DNA from: Sporolactobacillus sp. STSJ-5
GTDB taxonomy: Bacteria > Bacillota > Bacilli > Bacillales > Sporolactobacillaceae
Direction: 5' to 3'
DNA length: 64,000 nt
NCBI RefSeq assembly: GCF_024385605.1
Contig: NZ_JANFOJ010000013.1
Location: forward strand, 22,671 to 86,670
Part shown: one piece after another, positions 20,352 through 33,527 of the stretch
Layout: each line of letters opens with the position of its first letter
Numbering within the stretch: the first letter of the stretch is position 1
Position numbers and translations under genes: made by a program
The notes under the pieces: model-generated
Seen by the model: the letters and a program-made list of their open reading frames with translations, nothing else
Told to the model about the DNA's origin: nothing
The model's database searches: none

Positions 20352-20921
20352 ATGGCTGCGAATCTGATCAATCAGGGATTGGCGTTGTGCGTAATGTCTG
20401 TTGCATTAGGCATGGATGCTTTTTCTGTTTGTGTAGGCATGGGCATGACGGTATTCCGATTAAGAAAGGCAGCTTGGGCCGGCATTTGGATTGGTCTTTT
20501 TCATATGCTCATGCCGCTCATAGGCATGACACTGGGCCGATTACTTTCTGCTCGATTTGGAGCAATCACAGAAATGGCAGGTGGCTTGCTCTTGCTGTTG
20601 ATTGGTCTTCAAATGATCCTTTCTTTGGCAAGAAGAAATGAAACACAATCAGGATTCGCCTATACATCAGATGCCAGCCTGCTTCTGTTTGCACTGAGCG
20701 TCAGCATCGACAGTTTTTCGGTAGGGTTGAGCATGGGATTATTCGGAGCTGAGGTACTTGCGGCAGTTATTATGTTCGGTTTAACGAGCATGGCTATGGC
20801 ATGGACTGGCTTTTATATTGGGCGAAAAACCGGAAAGTATTTTGGACGATATGGCGAAGCACTCGGAGGCATTATTCTATTTGTTCTCGGACTGAAACTT
20901 CTTTTGCATTTCCATATTTAA
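20352..20921 (+). CDS. mntP: Manganese efflux pump MntP
   Basis: 189 residues with six predicted membrane helices in two three-helix repeats. Exports Mn(II). Each repeat has an acidic motif in the membrane: LGMDAFSVCVGMG near the start and SVSIDSFSVGLSMGLFG in the second half. In B. subtilis mntP (ywlD) also follows ywlC and is induced by MntR. I looked for a yybP-ykoY Mn riboswitch in the 185 bases after the ywlC terminator and did not recognise one. AGAGGGGGGAACGG precedes ATG 20352. Confidence 0.93.
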   Translation: MAANLINQGLALCVMSVALGMDAFSVCVGMGMTVFRLRKAAWAGIWIGLFHMLMPLIGMTLGRLLSARFGAITEMAGGLLLLLIGLQMILSLARRNETQSGFAYTSDASLLLFALSVSIDSFSVGLSMGLFGAEVLAAVIMFGLTSMAMAWTGFYIGRKTGKYFGRYGEALGGIILFVLGLKLLLHFHI

Positions 20922-21086
20922 TACCAGCAACTTTCCCTTGAATTCGTCAATTTATTTCCCAGGCAATCACATCAACACTGAACGATGTCGAACATTGCGT
21001 ATCATTTACCGATCAACAGTGCAACCTGCTATAATAACGAGTGTTAATGGATGATAAATAGTTCCTTGTAGAGGAAGGTTTAAAAG

Positions 21087-21647
21087 ATGGAAGTAATCGA
21101 CGAGTCAATTAGTGAAGCGGTGACTCAGGCACTTGCCGATTTGGAAGCGGCGATGCCTTTTAGTGAACGGACACTGTTGGTTATCGGATGCAGTACAAGC
21201 GAGGTTGCAGGAAAACATATTGGTACAGCGGGATCTTTGGAAGTGGCAGCTTCACTATTTCTTGCTGTTCAAAAATGTCATAATCGAACAGGGGCTCGTT
21301 TCGCTTTTCAATGCTGTGAGCATCTCAATCGCGCACTGGTCATTGATCAAGAGGTTGCGCGGCAGCGCTTTTATGACGAAGTGACTGTTCGGCCGATTCG
21401 CCATGCCGGAGGATCAATGGCTACCTATGCATTTGAGCACATGACGAATCCTGTGATGGTCGAATTCATTCGTGCGGATGGAGGCCTTGATATCGGTGAT
21501 ACACTGATCGGTATGCATCTGAAGCACGTTGCTGTTCCTGTGCGCAGTCAGCGAAACGAAATAGGACATGCCCATCTTGTTATGGCACGGACACGCCCCA
21601 AGTTAATCGGCGGTGAACGTGCTGTCTATCCGGAAAAAATTCGGTGA
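21087..21647 (+). CDS. ywlG: UPF0340 family protein YwlG
   Basis: 186 residues, YwlG/TIGR01440 family, cytosolic and of unknown function. Features include TLLVIGCSTSEVAGKHIGTAGS near the start, FAFQCCEHLNRALVI in the middle and PVRSQRNEIGHAHLVMARTRPKLIGGERAVY at the end; the conserved Cys-Glu-His and basic residues look like a ligand pocket. In B. subtilis it sits between rpiB and glyA; rpiB and ywlE are missing here. GAGGAAGG precedes ATG 21087. Confidence 0.88.
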   Translation: MEVIDESISEAVTQALADLEAAMPFSERTLLVIGCSTSEVAGKHIGTAGSLEVAASLFLAVQKCHNRTGARFAFQCCEHLNRALVIDQEVARQRFYDEVTVRPIRHAGGSMATYAFEHMTNPVMVEFIRADGGLDIGDTLIGMHLKHVAVPVRSQRNEIGHAHLVMARTRPKLIGGERAVYPEKIR

Positions 21648-21666
21648 GTCGGCTCAATATGAATGA

Positions 21667-21706
21667 ACGGTAACTAATGAGGACGGTTGTTTACCGCCTT
21701 TTTTCT
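21667..21706 (+). terminator. Probable terminator of ywlG
   Basis: CGGTAA and TTACCG arms around a 19-base centre, followed by CCTTTTTTC. The stem is short; the T-run supports it. Confidence 0.5.
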
Positions 21707-21971
21707 TTGTTTCCGTCATACGGCTGAAGTCTTAATAGCATTTTTTTACTGATCTTTAATAACAATCATGCTTTTCCAAAATTTTGTAAATTATGGGTGA
21801 ACTAGTCTCAGGATACTGCTGAAAATATCAGTTGTGATCGGGAAAAGGCCCAAACAGAAAGCATGCGGAAATCATAGCCAAAATGGCCGTGGATCTGATT
21901 TTATTCACTGTTAAAGGATAAAATGTGATAAACTTTACTTGAATTAGACTCGAGAGGAGTGGCACACCTTC

Positions 21972-23228
21972 ATGAAGGGTATTAAAGCGAACGATCCTGA
22001 ACTGTATCAAGCAATTGAGAAAGAATTAGGTAGACAGAGGAATAAAATTGAACTGATTGCATCGGAAAATTTTGTCAGTACATCGGTGCTTGAAGCGGCG
22101 GGCTCAGTTCTAACCAATAAATATGCGGAAGGCTATCCGGGACATCGCTACTATGGCGGCTGTGAGTATGTCGATATCGTCGAAGATCTTGCTCGAAGTC
22201 GGGCACTTAAGCTGTTCGGCGGCGATCATGTGAATGTGCAGCCTCATTCAGGTGCTCAAGCGAACATGGCTGTATATGAAACCATATTAAAACCTGGCGA
22301 TACAGTGTTGGGCATGAGATTGGCACATGGCGGGCATCTGACACATGGCAGCCCGGTCAACTTCAGCGGGCAGCTCTATAACTTTGTGGATTATGGTGTG
22401 ACAAAGGAAACACAAACGATTGATTATGACGAAGTCGCTCGTCAGGCAAAAGAACATAAACCGAAACTTATTGTGGCCGGAGCAAGTGCTTATCCGCGCA
22501 TCATCGACTTTAAAAAGTTCCGCGAGATTGCTGACAGTATTGGAGCATATCTCATGGTTGATATGGCACATATTGCGGGACTTGTTGCCGCCGGACTTCA
22601 TCCGAGCCCAGTACCTTATGCGGATTTCGTTACGACAACCACACATAAGACGTTGCGCGGCCCGCGCGGCGGCATGATTATTTGTAAGCAAGAGTTTGCG
22701 AAAAAACTCGATAAAGCGATCTTCCCGGGAATTCAAGGCGGCCCGCTGATGCATATTATTGCTGCGAAGGCAGTTGCCTTAGGTGAAGCACTTAAACCTG
22801 AATTTAAAATTTACGCAGCCCAGATCATTGCGAACAGCAAGGCGTTTGCAGCGACTCTTCAGGAACAGGGTATCGATCTTGTTTCAGGAGGAACGGACAA
22901 TCATCTTGTACTTGCCGATGTGCGCAACCTTGGCATTACAGGAAAGAAAGCGGAAGCTGTTCTTGACGCTGTTGGAATCACAACGAATAAGAATGCGATT
23001 CCGTTTGATCCGGAAAAGCCGTTTGTGACGAGCGGGGTACGTATGGGCACGCCGGCGGTAACAACACGAGGATTTAAAGAAGAGGATATGAAAGAAGTCG
23101 CTTTAATCATTGCGCTGGCACTCAAGAATCCAGACGATGAACAGACTTTGGAAGAAGCAGCACAGCGTGTGCACGCACTGACTGAGAAACATCCGTTGTA
23201 TCCTCAAGGAACCGGCGCTTTTGCCTGA
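21972..23228 (+). CDS. glyA: Serine hydroxymethyltransferase
   Basis: 418 residues. PLP enzyme that converts serine and tetrahydrofolate to glycine and methylene-THF, the main one-carbon source. The cofactor lysine is K226 in [14 protein letters not shown]. Other signatures are [29 protein letters not shown] and [26 protein letters not shown] lies nine bases before ATG 21972. About 325 bases precede it without another gene; no riboswitch was recognised there. glyA is followed by upp, as in B. subtilis. Confidence 0.97.
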   Translation: MKGIKANDPELYQAIEKELGRQRNKIELIASENFVSTSVLEAAGSVLTNKYAEGYPGHRYYGGCEYVDIVEDLARSRALKLFGGDHVNVQPHSGAQANMAVYETILKPGDTVLGMRLAHGGHLTHGSPVNFSGQLYNFVDYGVTKETQTIDYDEVARQAKEHKPKLIVAGASAYPRIIDFKKFREIADSIGAYLMVDMAHIAGLVAAGLHPSPVPYADFVTTTTHKTLRGPRGGMIICKQEFAKKLDKAIFPGIQGGPLMHIIAAKAVALGEALKPEFKIYAAQIIANSKAFAATLQEQGIDLVSGGTDNHLVLADVRNLGITGKKAEAVLDAVGITTNKNAIPFDPEKPFVTSGVRMGTPAVTTRGFKEEDMKEVALIIALALKNPDDEQTLEEAAQRVHALTEKHPLYPQGTGAFA

Positions 23229-23247
23229 TTGCTAAAACGGACTGCTT

Positions 23248-23273
23248 TGGGAGAATTTATTTCTCCCTTTTAA
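23248..23273 (+). terminator. Intrinsic terminator of glyA
   Basis: GGGAGA and TCTCCC around a seven-base AT loop, followed by TTTTAAT. Confidence 0.65.
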
Positions 23274-23327
23274 TATGATTAAAATTTCCGGTTATCCGCT
23301 GAAGATGATCGAGGACGGAGGAATAAA

Positions 23328-23957
23328 ATGGGTAAATTGGTAGTACTTAATCATCCATTAATTCAACATAAATTGACGATGATACGAGATCATAAAACAG
23401 GCACTAAGGCTTTCCGCGAATTGGTGGACGAGGTTGCTACTTTGATGGCCTTTGAAATTACTCGCGATCTTGCTTTGGAAGAAGTGGATGTACAGACGCC
23501 GGTCGCAAAAGCAAAAGCGTATAAAATTGCCGGGAAGAAACTAGGTATCATTCCAATTCTTCGTGCGGGCTTGGGCATGGTTAATGGAGTTCTGAATTTA
23601 ATTCCTGCCGCTAAAGTGGGTCATGTTGGGCTCTATCGCGATCCCGAAACGCTGAAACCTGTTGAATATTATGTTAAACTGCCTGCCGATATTTCGGAGC
23701 GCGATTTAATTATTGTAGATCCAATGCTGGCAACCGGCGGTTCAGCAGCGGCGGCGATTACTTCACTAAAGGAGCGCGGCGGAGTCAACATTAAGCTGAT
23801 GTGCTTGATCGGAGCTCCGGAGGGTGTTAAAGAAGTGCAAAAAGAACATCCTGATGTAGACATTTATCTAGCAGCTCTTGATGAAAAATTGAATGAGCAT
23901 GGCTACATTGTCCCAGGTCTGGGGGATGCCGGGGATCGGTTGTTTGGTACAAAATAA
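23328..23957 (+). CDS. upp: Uracil phosphoribosyltransferase
   Basis: 209 residues. Salvages uracil with PRPP to give UMP. The PRPP-binding loop is [14 protein letters not shown], and [11 protein letters not shown] and the C-terminal [13 protein letters not shown] are family signatures of the uracil site. GAGGACGGAGG precedes ATG 23328. Gene order glyA-upp-atp matches B. subtilis. No clear terminator follows. Confidence 0.97.
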   Translation: MGKLVVLNHPLIQHKLTMIRDHKTGTKAFRELVDEVATLMAFEITRDLALEEVDVQTPVAKAKAYKIAGKKLGIIPILRAGLGMVNGVLNLIPAAKVGHVGLYRDPETLKPVEYYVKLPADISERDLIIVDPMLATGGSAAAAITSLKERGGVNIKLMCLIGAPEGVKEVQKEHPDVDIYLAALDEKLNEHGYIVPGLGDAGDRLFGTK

Positions 23958-24403
23958 TGGTCAAATCGTGTGCCATCCATGAAAAACATTTTCTTTTCCT
24001 GACATAATATGTGAGGAATATTTTCATTGTTGGTGATTTGTCACATTTTTATTGTGCTGACTAAGGAAAAAGTGATTAGAATTCTAGATATAAAGAAATA
24101 TATATCAAAAAAGCAATAATAATTTAATATGCCAACCGCAATGATTAAAGTCACAATTATTTCGCTAATTATTGCATAAAGATAGCGCTTTCGTTAAAAT
24201 ATTAAAGAAAAGTCATTTTAATGAACAGTTTCTAAAGATGATTATATAAGGAATTTCTTCGACAATAGGCAAAAGAGCCTGTGAACGATTTATGTCTGAC
24301 TACAGTTTTGGCCGACCATTTTCGAAAACTTTATAATGTATTTTTCTCTCGGTTAAGCCATGTCTGAACAGAACAACTGAATCATCACTGCTGAGGAGGC
24401 CTT
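23958..24403. other. Intergenic region upstream of the ATP synthase operon
   Basis: 446 bases, markedly AT-rich, without a gene, tRNA or repeat that I can recognise. The only clear signal is the likely operon promoter at its right end (24308-24337). Confidence 0.5.
24308..24337 (+). promoter_or_regulatory. Probable sigma-A promoter of the atp operon
   Basis: TTGGCC (24308-24313), an 18-base spacer and a perfect TATAAT (24332-24337), about 65 bases before the first gene. The -35 has two mismatches to TTGACA. Confidence 0.5.
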
Positions 24404-24625
24404 ATGAAGCAGAATAAAAAACCGAATTCGTTGCAGATTGCTGCAACGGTAAGTGCGATGGGATTTGAGGTTTTCGCTTTTATCATCATTGGAGCGCTGG
24501 GCGGGGACTATCTTGATGGACGATATGGAACGGGACATCTGTGGCTGCCCATTTGTGCAGTTGCCGGTTTCTTTCTGGGACTGTTCAGCTGCTTCTATAC
24601 CTTGAAATCCTTAATGAAGGAATGA
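24404..24625 (+). CDS. atpZ: AtpZ-type small membrane protein
   Basis: 73 residues with two transmembrane helices (about 18-40 and 46-66), AtpZ/AtpI family (F0F1-ATPase subunit, putative). In alkaliphilic bacilli AtpZ with AtpI has been linked to Mg2+ supply for the ATP synthase; AtpI-type proteins also help c-ring assembly. It opens the operon and has a TGAGGAGGCC ribosome-binding site before ATG 24404. Spacing to the next gene is six bases. Confidence 0.75.
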   Translation: MKQNKKPNSLQIAATVSAMGFEVFAFIIIGALGGDYLDGRYGTGHLWLPICAVAGFFLGLFSCFYTLKSLMKE

Positions 24626-24631
24626 CAAGCG

Positions 24632-25084
24632 ATGAAACCGGTCATGGAATGGTTTTCACGTGTTTTAATGATTGTTGCGATTATCTATACAAGTGTATTT
24701 GGGTTAATCTGGTTTTTGATACCGGCGAGAGCGCTGGCCAGCGGCTTTCTCCTCGGCGGATTAATCAGTTTATATAATGTTTTTCATTTGTCGTTTCGCT
24801 TAAGGATAGCCGGACTTCGGGTTCAATCAGGTGCCCGCCATTTAGCGGGATTACATATGACCGTACGCATAGCAACCATTGTTTTTGGTGTGCTGATGGT
24901 TTATCGTTTTCCAACCCGTATTGATTATCGATCTTTTGTGCTGTCGCTGTTGTTTGGCTATCTAATGCTTGTGACGGTGATGAGTTATTATTATTTGAAA
25001 GGCAATGGCACGACTTCTTCGGATGAAGGGGGGGAGACTCATGGATCTGACTCCGAAAGTGAAATTTCTCGGAATGACATTTGA
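24632..25084 (+). CDS. atpI: ATP synthase protein I (AtpI)
   Basis: 150 residues with four predicted membrane helices and a polar C-terminal tail. AtpI family: assists assembly of the c-ring of F1Fo ATP synthase. Sequence conservation is weak, as usual for AtpI; position between atpZ and atpB and topology support the call. The tail overlaps the start of atpB by 44 bases in another frame. Confidence 0.75.
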   Translation: MKPVMEWFSRVLMIVAIIYTSVFGLIWFLIPARALASGFLLGGLISLYNVFHLSFRLRIAGLRVQSGARHLAGLHMTVRIATIVFGVLMVYRFPTRIDYRSFVLSLLFGYLMLVTVMSYYYLKGNGTTSSDEGGETHGSDSESEISRNDI

Positions 25085-25781
25085 TGTCACGTTGATGATT
25101 GGATCAGTGGTTTCCGCACTAATCGTCATGCTGATTGTATTCTTGTTAAGTCGTCGGCTTACCGTACGTCCGAATGGACGACAAAATGTGATGGAGTACA
25201 TCATTGATTTTATCAGCGGCATTACGGGTATGATGCTTGAAAAGAAAGAATCAGCCAAATATTTAAGCTTTGCACTGACCACCTTTCTTTTCATTTTAAT
25301 TGCCAATTTGCTTGGCGTTATCGTCATGGTAACGGCCACTGCTCATGGTTCGCTGCCATCGCTAGGCATTACAGCAGCTGATTTGAAAATGACGGATTCG
25401 GTCAGCTGGTTCAAATCACCGACGTCTGACATCAATGTTACGGTAGCAATGGCTGCTGCAATCTTTCTCTATTCGCATTTCGCAGGTATTGCCAAAAGTC
25501 CGCTTGGCTATCTGCAGCACTATGTAAAACCGTTTTGGTGGATGCTTCCGATTCACATTATTGACGAAGTATCGAAACCGGCAACACACGCATTACGACT
25601 TTGGGCGAATATTTTCGCTGGTGAAGTGCTCATTATCATTCTTCGCGAAGGCGCCTTTTATTTCACCGGAGTGCCGCTCTTTGTTTGGATGGCTTTCTCC
25701 ATTTTCGTCGGATGCATCCAGGCGTATATTTTTACAGTGCTGGCAATGGTGTATATCGCTCAAAAGGTGGGAGAGGAATAA
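25041..25781 (+). CDS. atpB: ATP synthase subunit a
   Basis: 246 residues, the proton half-channel of Fo, with five or six transmembrane helices. The essential arginine lies in the helix THALRLWANIFAGEVL that faces the c-ring. A GGGGGGGAGA site precedes ATG 25041; farther in-frame residues would extend only into atpI. Part of atpZ-I-B-E-F-H-A-G-D-C. Confidence 0.95.
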   Translation: MDLTPKVKFLGMTFDVTLMIGSVVSALIVMLIVFLLSRRLTVRPNGRQNVMEYIIDFISGITGMMLEKKESAKYLSFALTTFLFILIANLLGVIVMVTATAHGSLPSLGITAADLKMTDSVSWFKSPTSDINVTVAMAAAIFLYSHFAGIAKSPLGYLQHYVKPFWWMLPIHIIDEVSKPATHALRLWANIFAGEVLIIILREGAFYFTGVPLFVWMAFSIFVGCIQAYIFTVLAMVYIAQKVGEE

Positions 25782-25794
25782 TGCCTGTTTCTAA

Positions 25795-26082
<288 letters not shown>

Positions 26083-26148
26083 TCCAGCCGAATTTTTCGG
26101 CAATGAATCATTGAGAAAATCTTTAGATCGAAAGGAGTGGCAAGAGCT

Positions 26149-26633
26149 GTGCTGTCATTTTCTTTAGGAAGTATCATTTTCCAATTAGTCGTCATGATCT
26201 TGTTGATGATCTTCGTCGCAGTTGTCGGCGTACGACCGGTTGTAGCGATTATGGAAAAGCGAAAAAAATACATTAACAGTCAAATTGACGACGCTGAAAA
26301 GAAAAGTCAGGATGCTGAATCCTATTTGGCTGAACAGAAATCGGAAATCGAACGGATTCGCAATGAAGCCCATGGCATTCTTGAACAAGCAAAGAGTCAG
26401 GCAAGTGCTGAAGCGAAAGCAATTATTGAAGCAGCGAAAAACCGTTCGGATCTGATGATTAAAGACGCGAATGAAGAAATTGGCCTTGAGAAAGAGAAGG
26501 CAATTGCCGCAATCCGCGATGAAGTCGCCGACCTGTCGGTTCTGCTCGCATCTAAGGTGCTTGAAAAGGAAATTAATCCTAAGGATTATTCAAATGAGAT
26601 TGACCAGTTGATTAAACAAGTGGGGAATCAGCG

Positions 26634-26637
<4 letters not shown>
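26149..26637 (+). CDS. atpF: ATP synthase subunit b
   Basis: About 162 residues. One N-terminal membrane helix (about 8-28) followed by a long charged helix that dimerises as the peripheral stalk. AAAGGAGTGG at 26131-26140 is correctly spaced for the GTG at 26149; a GTG at 26137 lies inside that site. The stop overlaps the atpH start (ATGA). Confidence 0.93.
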
Positions 26638-28701
<2,064 letters not shown>

Positions 28702-28828
28702 GCCCATAGGAATATCGCATATACACTATTTTGAAAGACGCACATTCTTCTGAAGATTGGCCTGATCCGATTGGTTATGGATGCTACATAATTAAGATCA
28801 GACGGGCTTTCAAGGGTGGTGAACGAAC

Positions 28829-29698
28829 ATGCCTTCAATGCGTGATATAAAAGAAAAAATCGCTTCTACAAAACAGATGCGAAAAATTACCAAAGCAATG
28901 CAAATGGTTGCGGCAGCAAAATTGAATCGCGCGCAGGCAACAGCACAGGACTATTCGGCATATGCGGATAAACTGCGCGAAGTTGTGGCAAGTATCGCGA
29001 GCACCTTGCCGAAAGGCGGAAACAGCAAGCATCCGATGCTTGCCAGCAGGCCGGTAAAGAAAACCGCGTATCTGGTCATTACTGAAAACCGAGGACTTGC
29101 AGGCGCTTATGACAGTACCGTATTAAAATATACGCAAAATTTAATTCGGGAAAAACATGAGTCCAAAGATGAATATTTAATCCTTGTGACTGGCAAAGTG
29201 GGATTGAATTTCTTTGAAAAGCGCGGCTATCCTGTCGCTCTTAGCAAAACAGATGTTCCGGATACAATTGCTTTCGATGATGTATTGGATTTCGCTAAGC
29301 AGGCAATCAGCTTATACGACACCAAAAAAATTGATGAACTGCACTTGATTTATAATCACTTTGTCAATGCAATCTCGCAAACCTTGGTGGATAACCAGCT
29401 GTTGCCTTTGACGGATCTTGAAAGCAAACCGAAGGAAAAGGTCCGTTATGTCTATGAACCAGATGAAGATGAAGTGCTTGAGAGCTTGCTGCCTCTTTAT
29501 GCAGAAGGTCAAATCTATGGTGCTTTGCTTGACGCAAAGGCAGCAGAACAGGCAGCCCGCATGACTGCGATGAGAAGCGCTTCGGATAACGCAAGCGATA
29601 TTATCGATCATTTGTCTCTTTCTTATAACCGTGCGCGTCAGGCTGCCATTACTCAGGAAATTACTGAAATTGTCGGCGGCGCAGCCGCTCTCGAATAA
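28829..29698 (+). CDS. atpG: ATP synthase subunit gamma
   Basis: 289 residues, central rotor shaft. N-terminal helix MRDIKEKIASTKQMRKITKAMQMVAAAKLNRAQ and C-terminal helix AARMTAMRSASDNAS...YNRARQAAITQEITEIVGGA are the conserved coiled-coil pair that contacts alpha-beta. AAGGGTGGTG precedes ATG 28829. Confidence 0.97.
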   Translation: MPSMRDIKEKIASTKQMRKITKAMQMVAAAKLNRAQATAQDYSAYADKLREVVASIASTLPKGGNSKHPMLASRPVKKTAYLVITENRGLAGAYDSTVLKYTQNLIREKHESKDEYLILVTGKVGLNFFEKRGYPVALSKTDVPDTIAFDDVLDFAKQAISLYDTKKIDELHLIYNHFVNAISQTLVDNQLLPLTDLESKPKEKVRYVYEPDEDEVLESLLPLYAEGQIYGALLDAKAAEQAARMTAMRSASDNASDIIDHLSLSYNRARQAAITQEITEIVGGAAALE

Positions 29699-29709
29699 CC
29701 GATTGTTAG

Positions 29710-31143
<1,434 letters not shown>

Positions 31144-31146
31144 TGA

Positions 31147-31617
<471 letters not shown>

Positions 31618-31637
31618 TAGTAAGTAAACTATTTATC

Positions 31638-31666
31638 GACCGTTCCAAATAGGAACGGTCTTTTTT
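31638..31666 (+). terminator. Intrinsic terminator of the atp operon
   Basis: GACCGTTCC and GGAACGGTC form a perfect nine-pair stem followed by T6. A terminator-linked repeat begins directly after it. Confidence 0.93.
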
Positions 31667-31885
31667 CACAAGATAAGAAAATATAAGATTTTGCCCCGCT
31701 GGTACGACGATAAGGTTATACGTCGCTGATGCCCAATCCGCATTTATCGGATGGGCGATCAGGTAAGCGCCCAATTCTGATAAATAGGCGGAAAAATTAC
31801 CCTTATTACCGGCGAAACAAGTGCCATGATGCATATAACCGGAAAAGTTCCGCTTATTTTACTCGTTACTTAATGAAGATCAGAA
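31667..31885 (+). repeat. Terminator-linked repeat, copy B (type 2)
   Basis: Head AAGATAAGAAAATATAAGAT then TTTTGCCCC, followed by ACGATAAGGTTATACG, GCGATCAGGTAAGCGCCCAA, and two GGAAAAxTTxC motifs; it closes with CGCTTATTTTAC and CGTTACTTAATGAAGA. The blocks recur in the same order at 44473-44785 and in shorter form at 51316-51486. No gene covers it. Confidence 0.75.
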
Positions 31886-32312
31886 TGAGGCGAGATGTAA
31901 GAACTTTCGTATGTTAGGACCGGACGTTTTTTGCCCGGTTTTTTTTATTTCTAAAAATCGTCATGTTCAAAAAATGTTCAGATTATTTCAGTATACTTTT
32001 TAAATGCGTAAATAAGTAAAAGGCAGGATGTTCTGCTTATGTTATTATTCACGGAAAAAAATTATGAAAAAAAGTGGTTATTTTTCATAATCCGCGATAA
32101 AATGATCACAGGCAACTAATTGTTATAGTTACATTAAAAATACATTACTGTTTTATTACAAACAAGGAGATGGATACATTACTTCTTAATGCTCTACGAA
32201 TTATTTCTTGTTAGGCAAAAAGGGCTTAAGATAAAAGAGCGGTACATAAAAACTATGGAACGGCTCGACCGTTCGTAAACGCGATCAGAAAACAAACAGG
32301 CGGTGGCATTTA
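31886..32312. other. Intergenic region between atp repeat and ywzB
   Basis: AT-rich gap. It begins with a second terminator (31917-31947) and otherwise holds no gene or structured RNA I can name. The ywzB promoter is presumably in the last 150 bases. Confidence 0.45.
31917..31947 (+). terminator. Second terminator downstream of atpC
   Basis: ACCGG and CCGGT arms with a T-rich loop, followed by T8. It lies 3' of repeat copy B. Confidence 0.6.
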
Positions 32313-32549
32313 TTGATCATTAATTCGGGTTTTCAGGCAATGATCAACATTTTCGTTCATATTTCCTTTTTAGCGCTTACTTGGTGGGCGCTGCAAAGCG
32401 TAAAATTAGAAGCTGCGTTTCGTCATCCAAAGAGCATACAAGCGAGAGCTTTTTATGTCATTCTGGCTATAGCTATCAGCTATCCGGTAGCGAAGTTTTT
32501 TCTCGATTATGTGGTTTGGTCTCTGATGCTGCCACAGATTTACGAATGA
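32313..32549 (+). CDS. ywzB: DUF1146 membrane protein YwzB
   Basis: 78 residues with two transmembrane helices (about 8-27 and 45-65), DUF1146 family of unknown function. W24-W25 and the KLEAAFRHPKSIQAR loop are typical of the family. B. subtilis ywzB is also just after atpC. TTG start at 32313 follows AGGCGGTGGC. Confidence 0.8.
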   Translation: MIINSGFQAMINIFVHISFLALTWWALQSVKLEAAFRHPKSIQARAFYVILAIAISYPVAKFFLDYVVWSLMLPQIYE

Positions 32550-32649
32550 TCTTCAATAGCGCAAATGAGGTCTGTTTTTGACGAAAAGTTCCACGTATTT
32601 CTCCCTCTTGGTTTAGGCAATACTGAAAACAAGAGAGGGGCGGACGGAA

Positions 32650-33417
32650 ATGAAACGGAGTTTATATCTTATTTGCATTTTTTTTGCAGCATTCCAATTG
32701 TTTACAGGACTAAATCAAAACCAAGCTTCTGCAGAGCATGTGACTGATCAATTTGATGAACTTAATCAAATCGGACTTTTTGCCCATACGCTTAAAGATA
32801 ACCAGGCACATGTATCGAGCTGGTCGGTGTATGCACGTGAGATCCAATCATCGGGTGTTACGCGTAAGAATTTTGATAGGACAGCGAATCAGGTCAAAAA
32901 GAAGTTCAGCGACTATGAGTGGCGATCCTTGGAGCCAAATGAAGGTGCAATCGGCTGGGAGGGTACAAAAAAGATACACTCTGGGAACGTGCAAATGAGC
33001 ATAAATTATATGGCTTATCCGCGTGGGAAACATTTCCAGACCGTCACACTATATCGTGTAAACGGCGAATCCTTTAAGCAGATTCAATGGTCCCAAAACA
33101 AAAAGTATATTCGTGCGGAAATGAAAAGAATTTTCAACGGAGAAGAGCACATATACACTTGTGTAAAAGCTTATCACAGTGCTAAAATGAAACTTGCCTT
33201 AATTGACGAAGGAATGCGATATCTGAAGCTTTTTTCGGCGACTCCTGTTGAACGACTCCAAGAAAAAACCTTTGTATCAATTTCCGCATATACTAAGACA
33301 TGGAACAATGCCATTTATACAGCGAACAAAAAGATGAATATTCAGGCAGCCTTGAGAAATGATGGGGACCGGACCATTATTGTCCTTGGCTCACCGATCA
33401 TTACGGTGGAATACTAA
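32650..33417 (+). CDS. ywmB: YwmB family secreted protein
   Basis: 255 residues with a signal peptide (MKRSLYLICIFFAAFQLFTG, possible cleavage near ASA at 26-28). YwmB/DUF1779 family, function unknown; the fold was described as TATA-box-like although the protein is exported. It directly precedes murA1 as in B. subtilis. AGAGAGGGGCGG precedes ATG 32650. Confidence 0.8.
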   Translation: MKRSLYLICIFFAAFQLFTGLNQNQASAEHVTDQFDELNQIGLFAHTLKDNQAHVSSWSVYAREIQSSGVTRKNFDRTANQVKKKFSDYEWRSLEPNEGAIGWEGTKKIHSGNVQMSINYMAYPRGKHFQTVTLYRVNGESFKQIQWSQNKKYIRAEMKRIFNGEEHIYTCVKAYHSAKMKLALIDEGMRYLKLFSATPVERLQEKTFVSISAYTKTWNNAIYTANKKMNIQAALRNDGDRTIIVLGSPIITVEY

Positions 33418-33527
33418 CGGGTGTGAAGCCTCGTATGCCTCCGTTGTGGTTTAACTTAGCAAAAAACGCGGCACGGAAGAATGTTCCGGATCGAGCGAAG
33501 AGATAAATGGACGCGGAGGGGAAAAGT

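Noticed and set aside
31667..31885. Type 2 repeat considered as a CRISPR array
   Set aside because: Units are short, unequally spaced and diverged, with no uniform spacers and no cas genes nearby.
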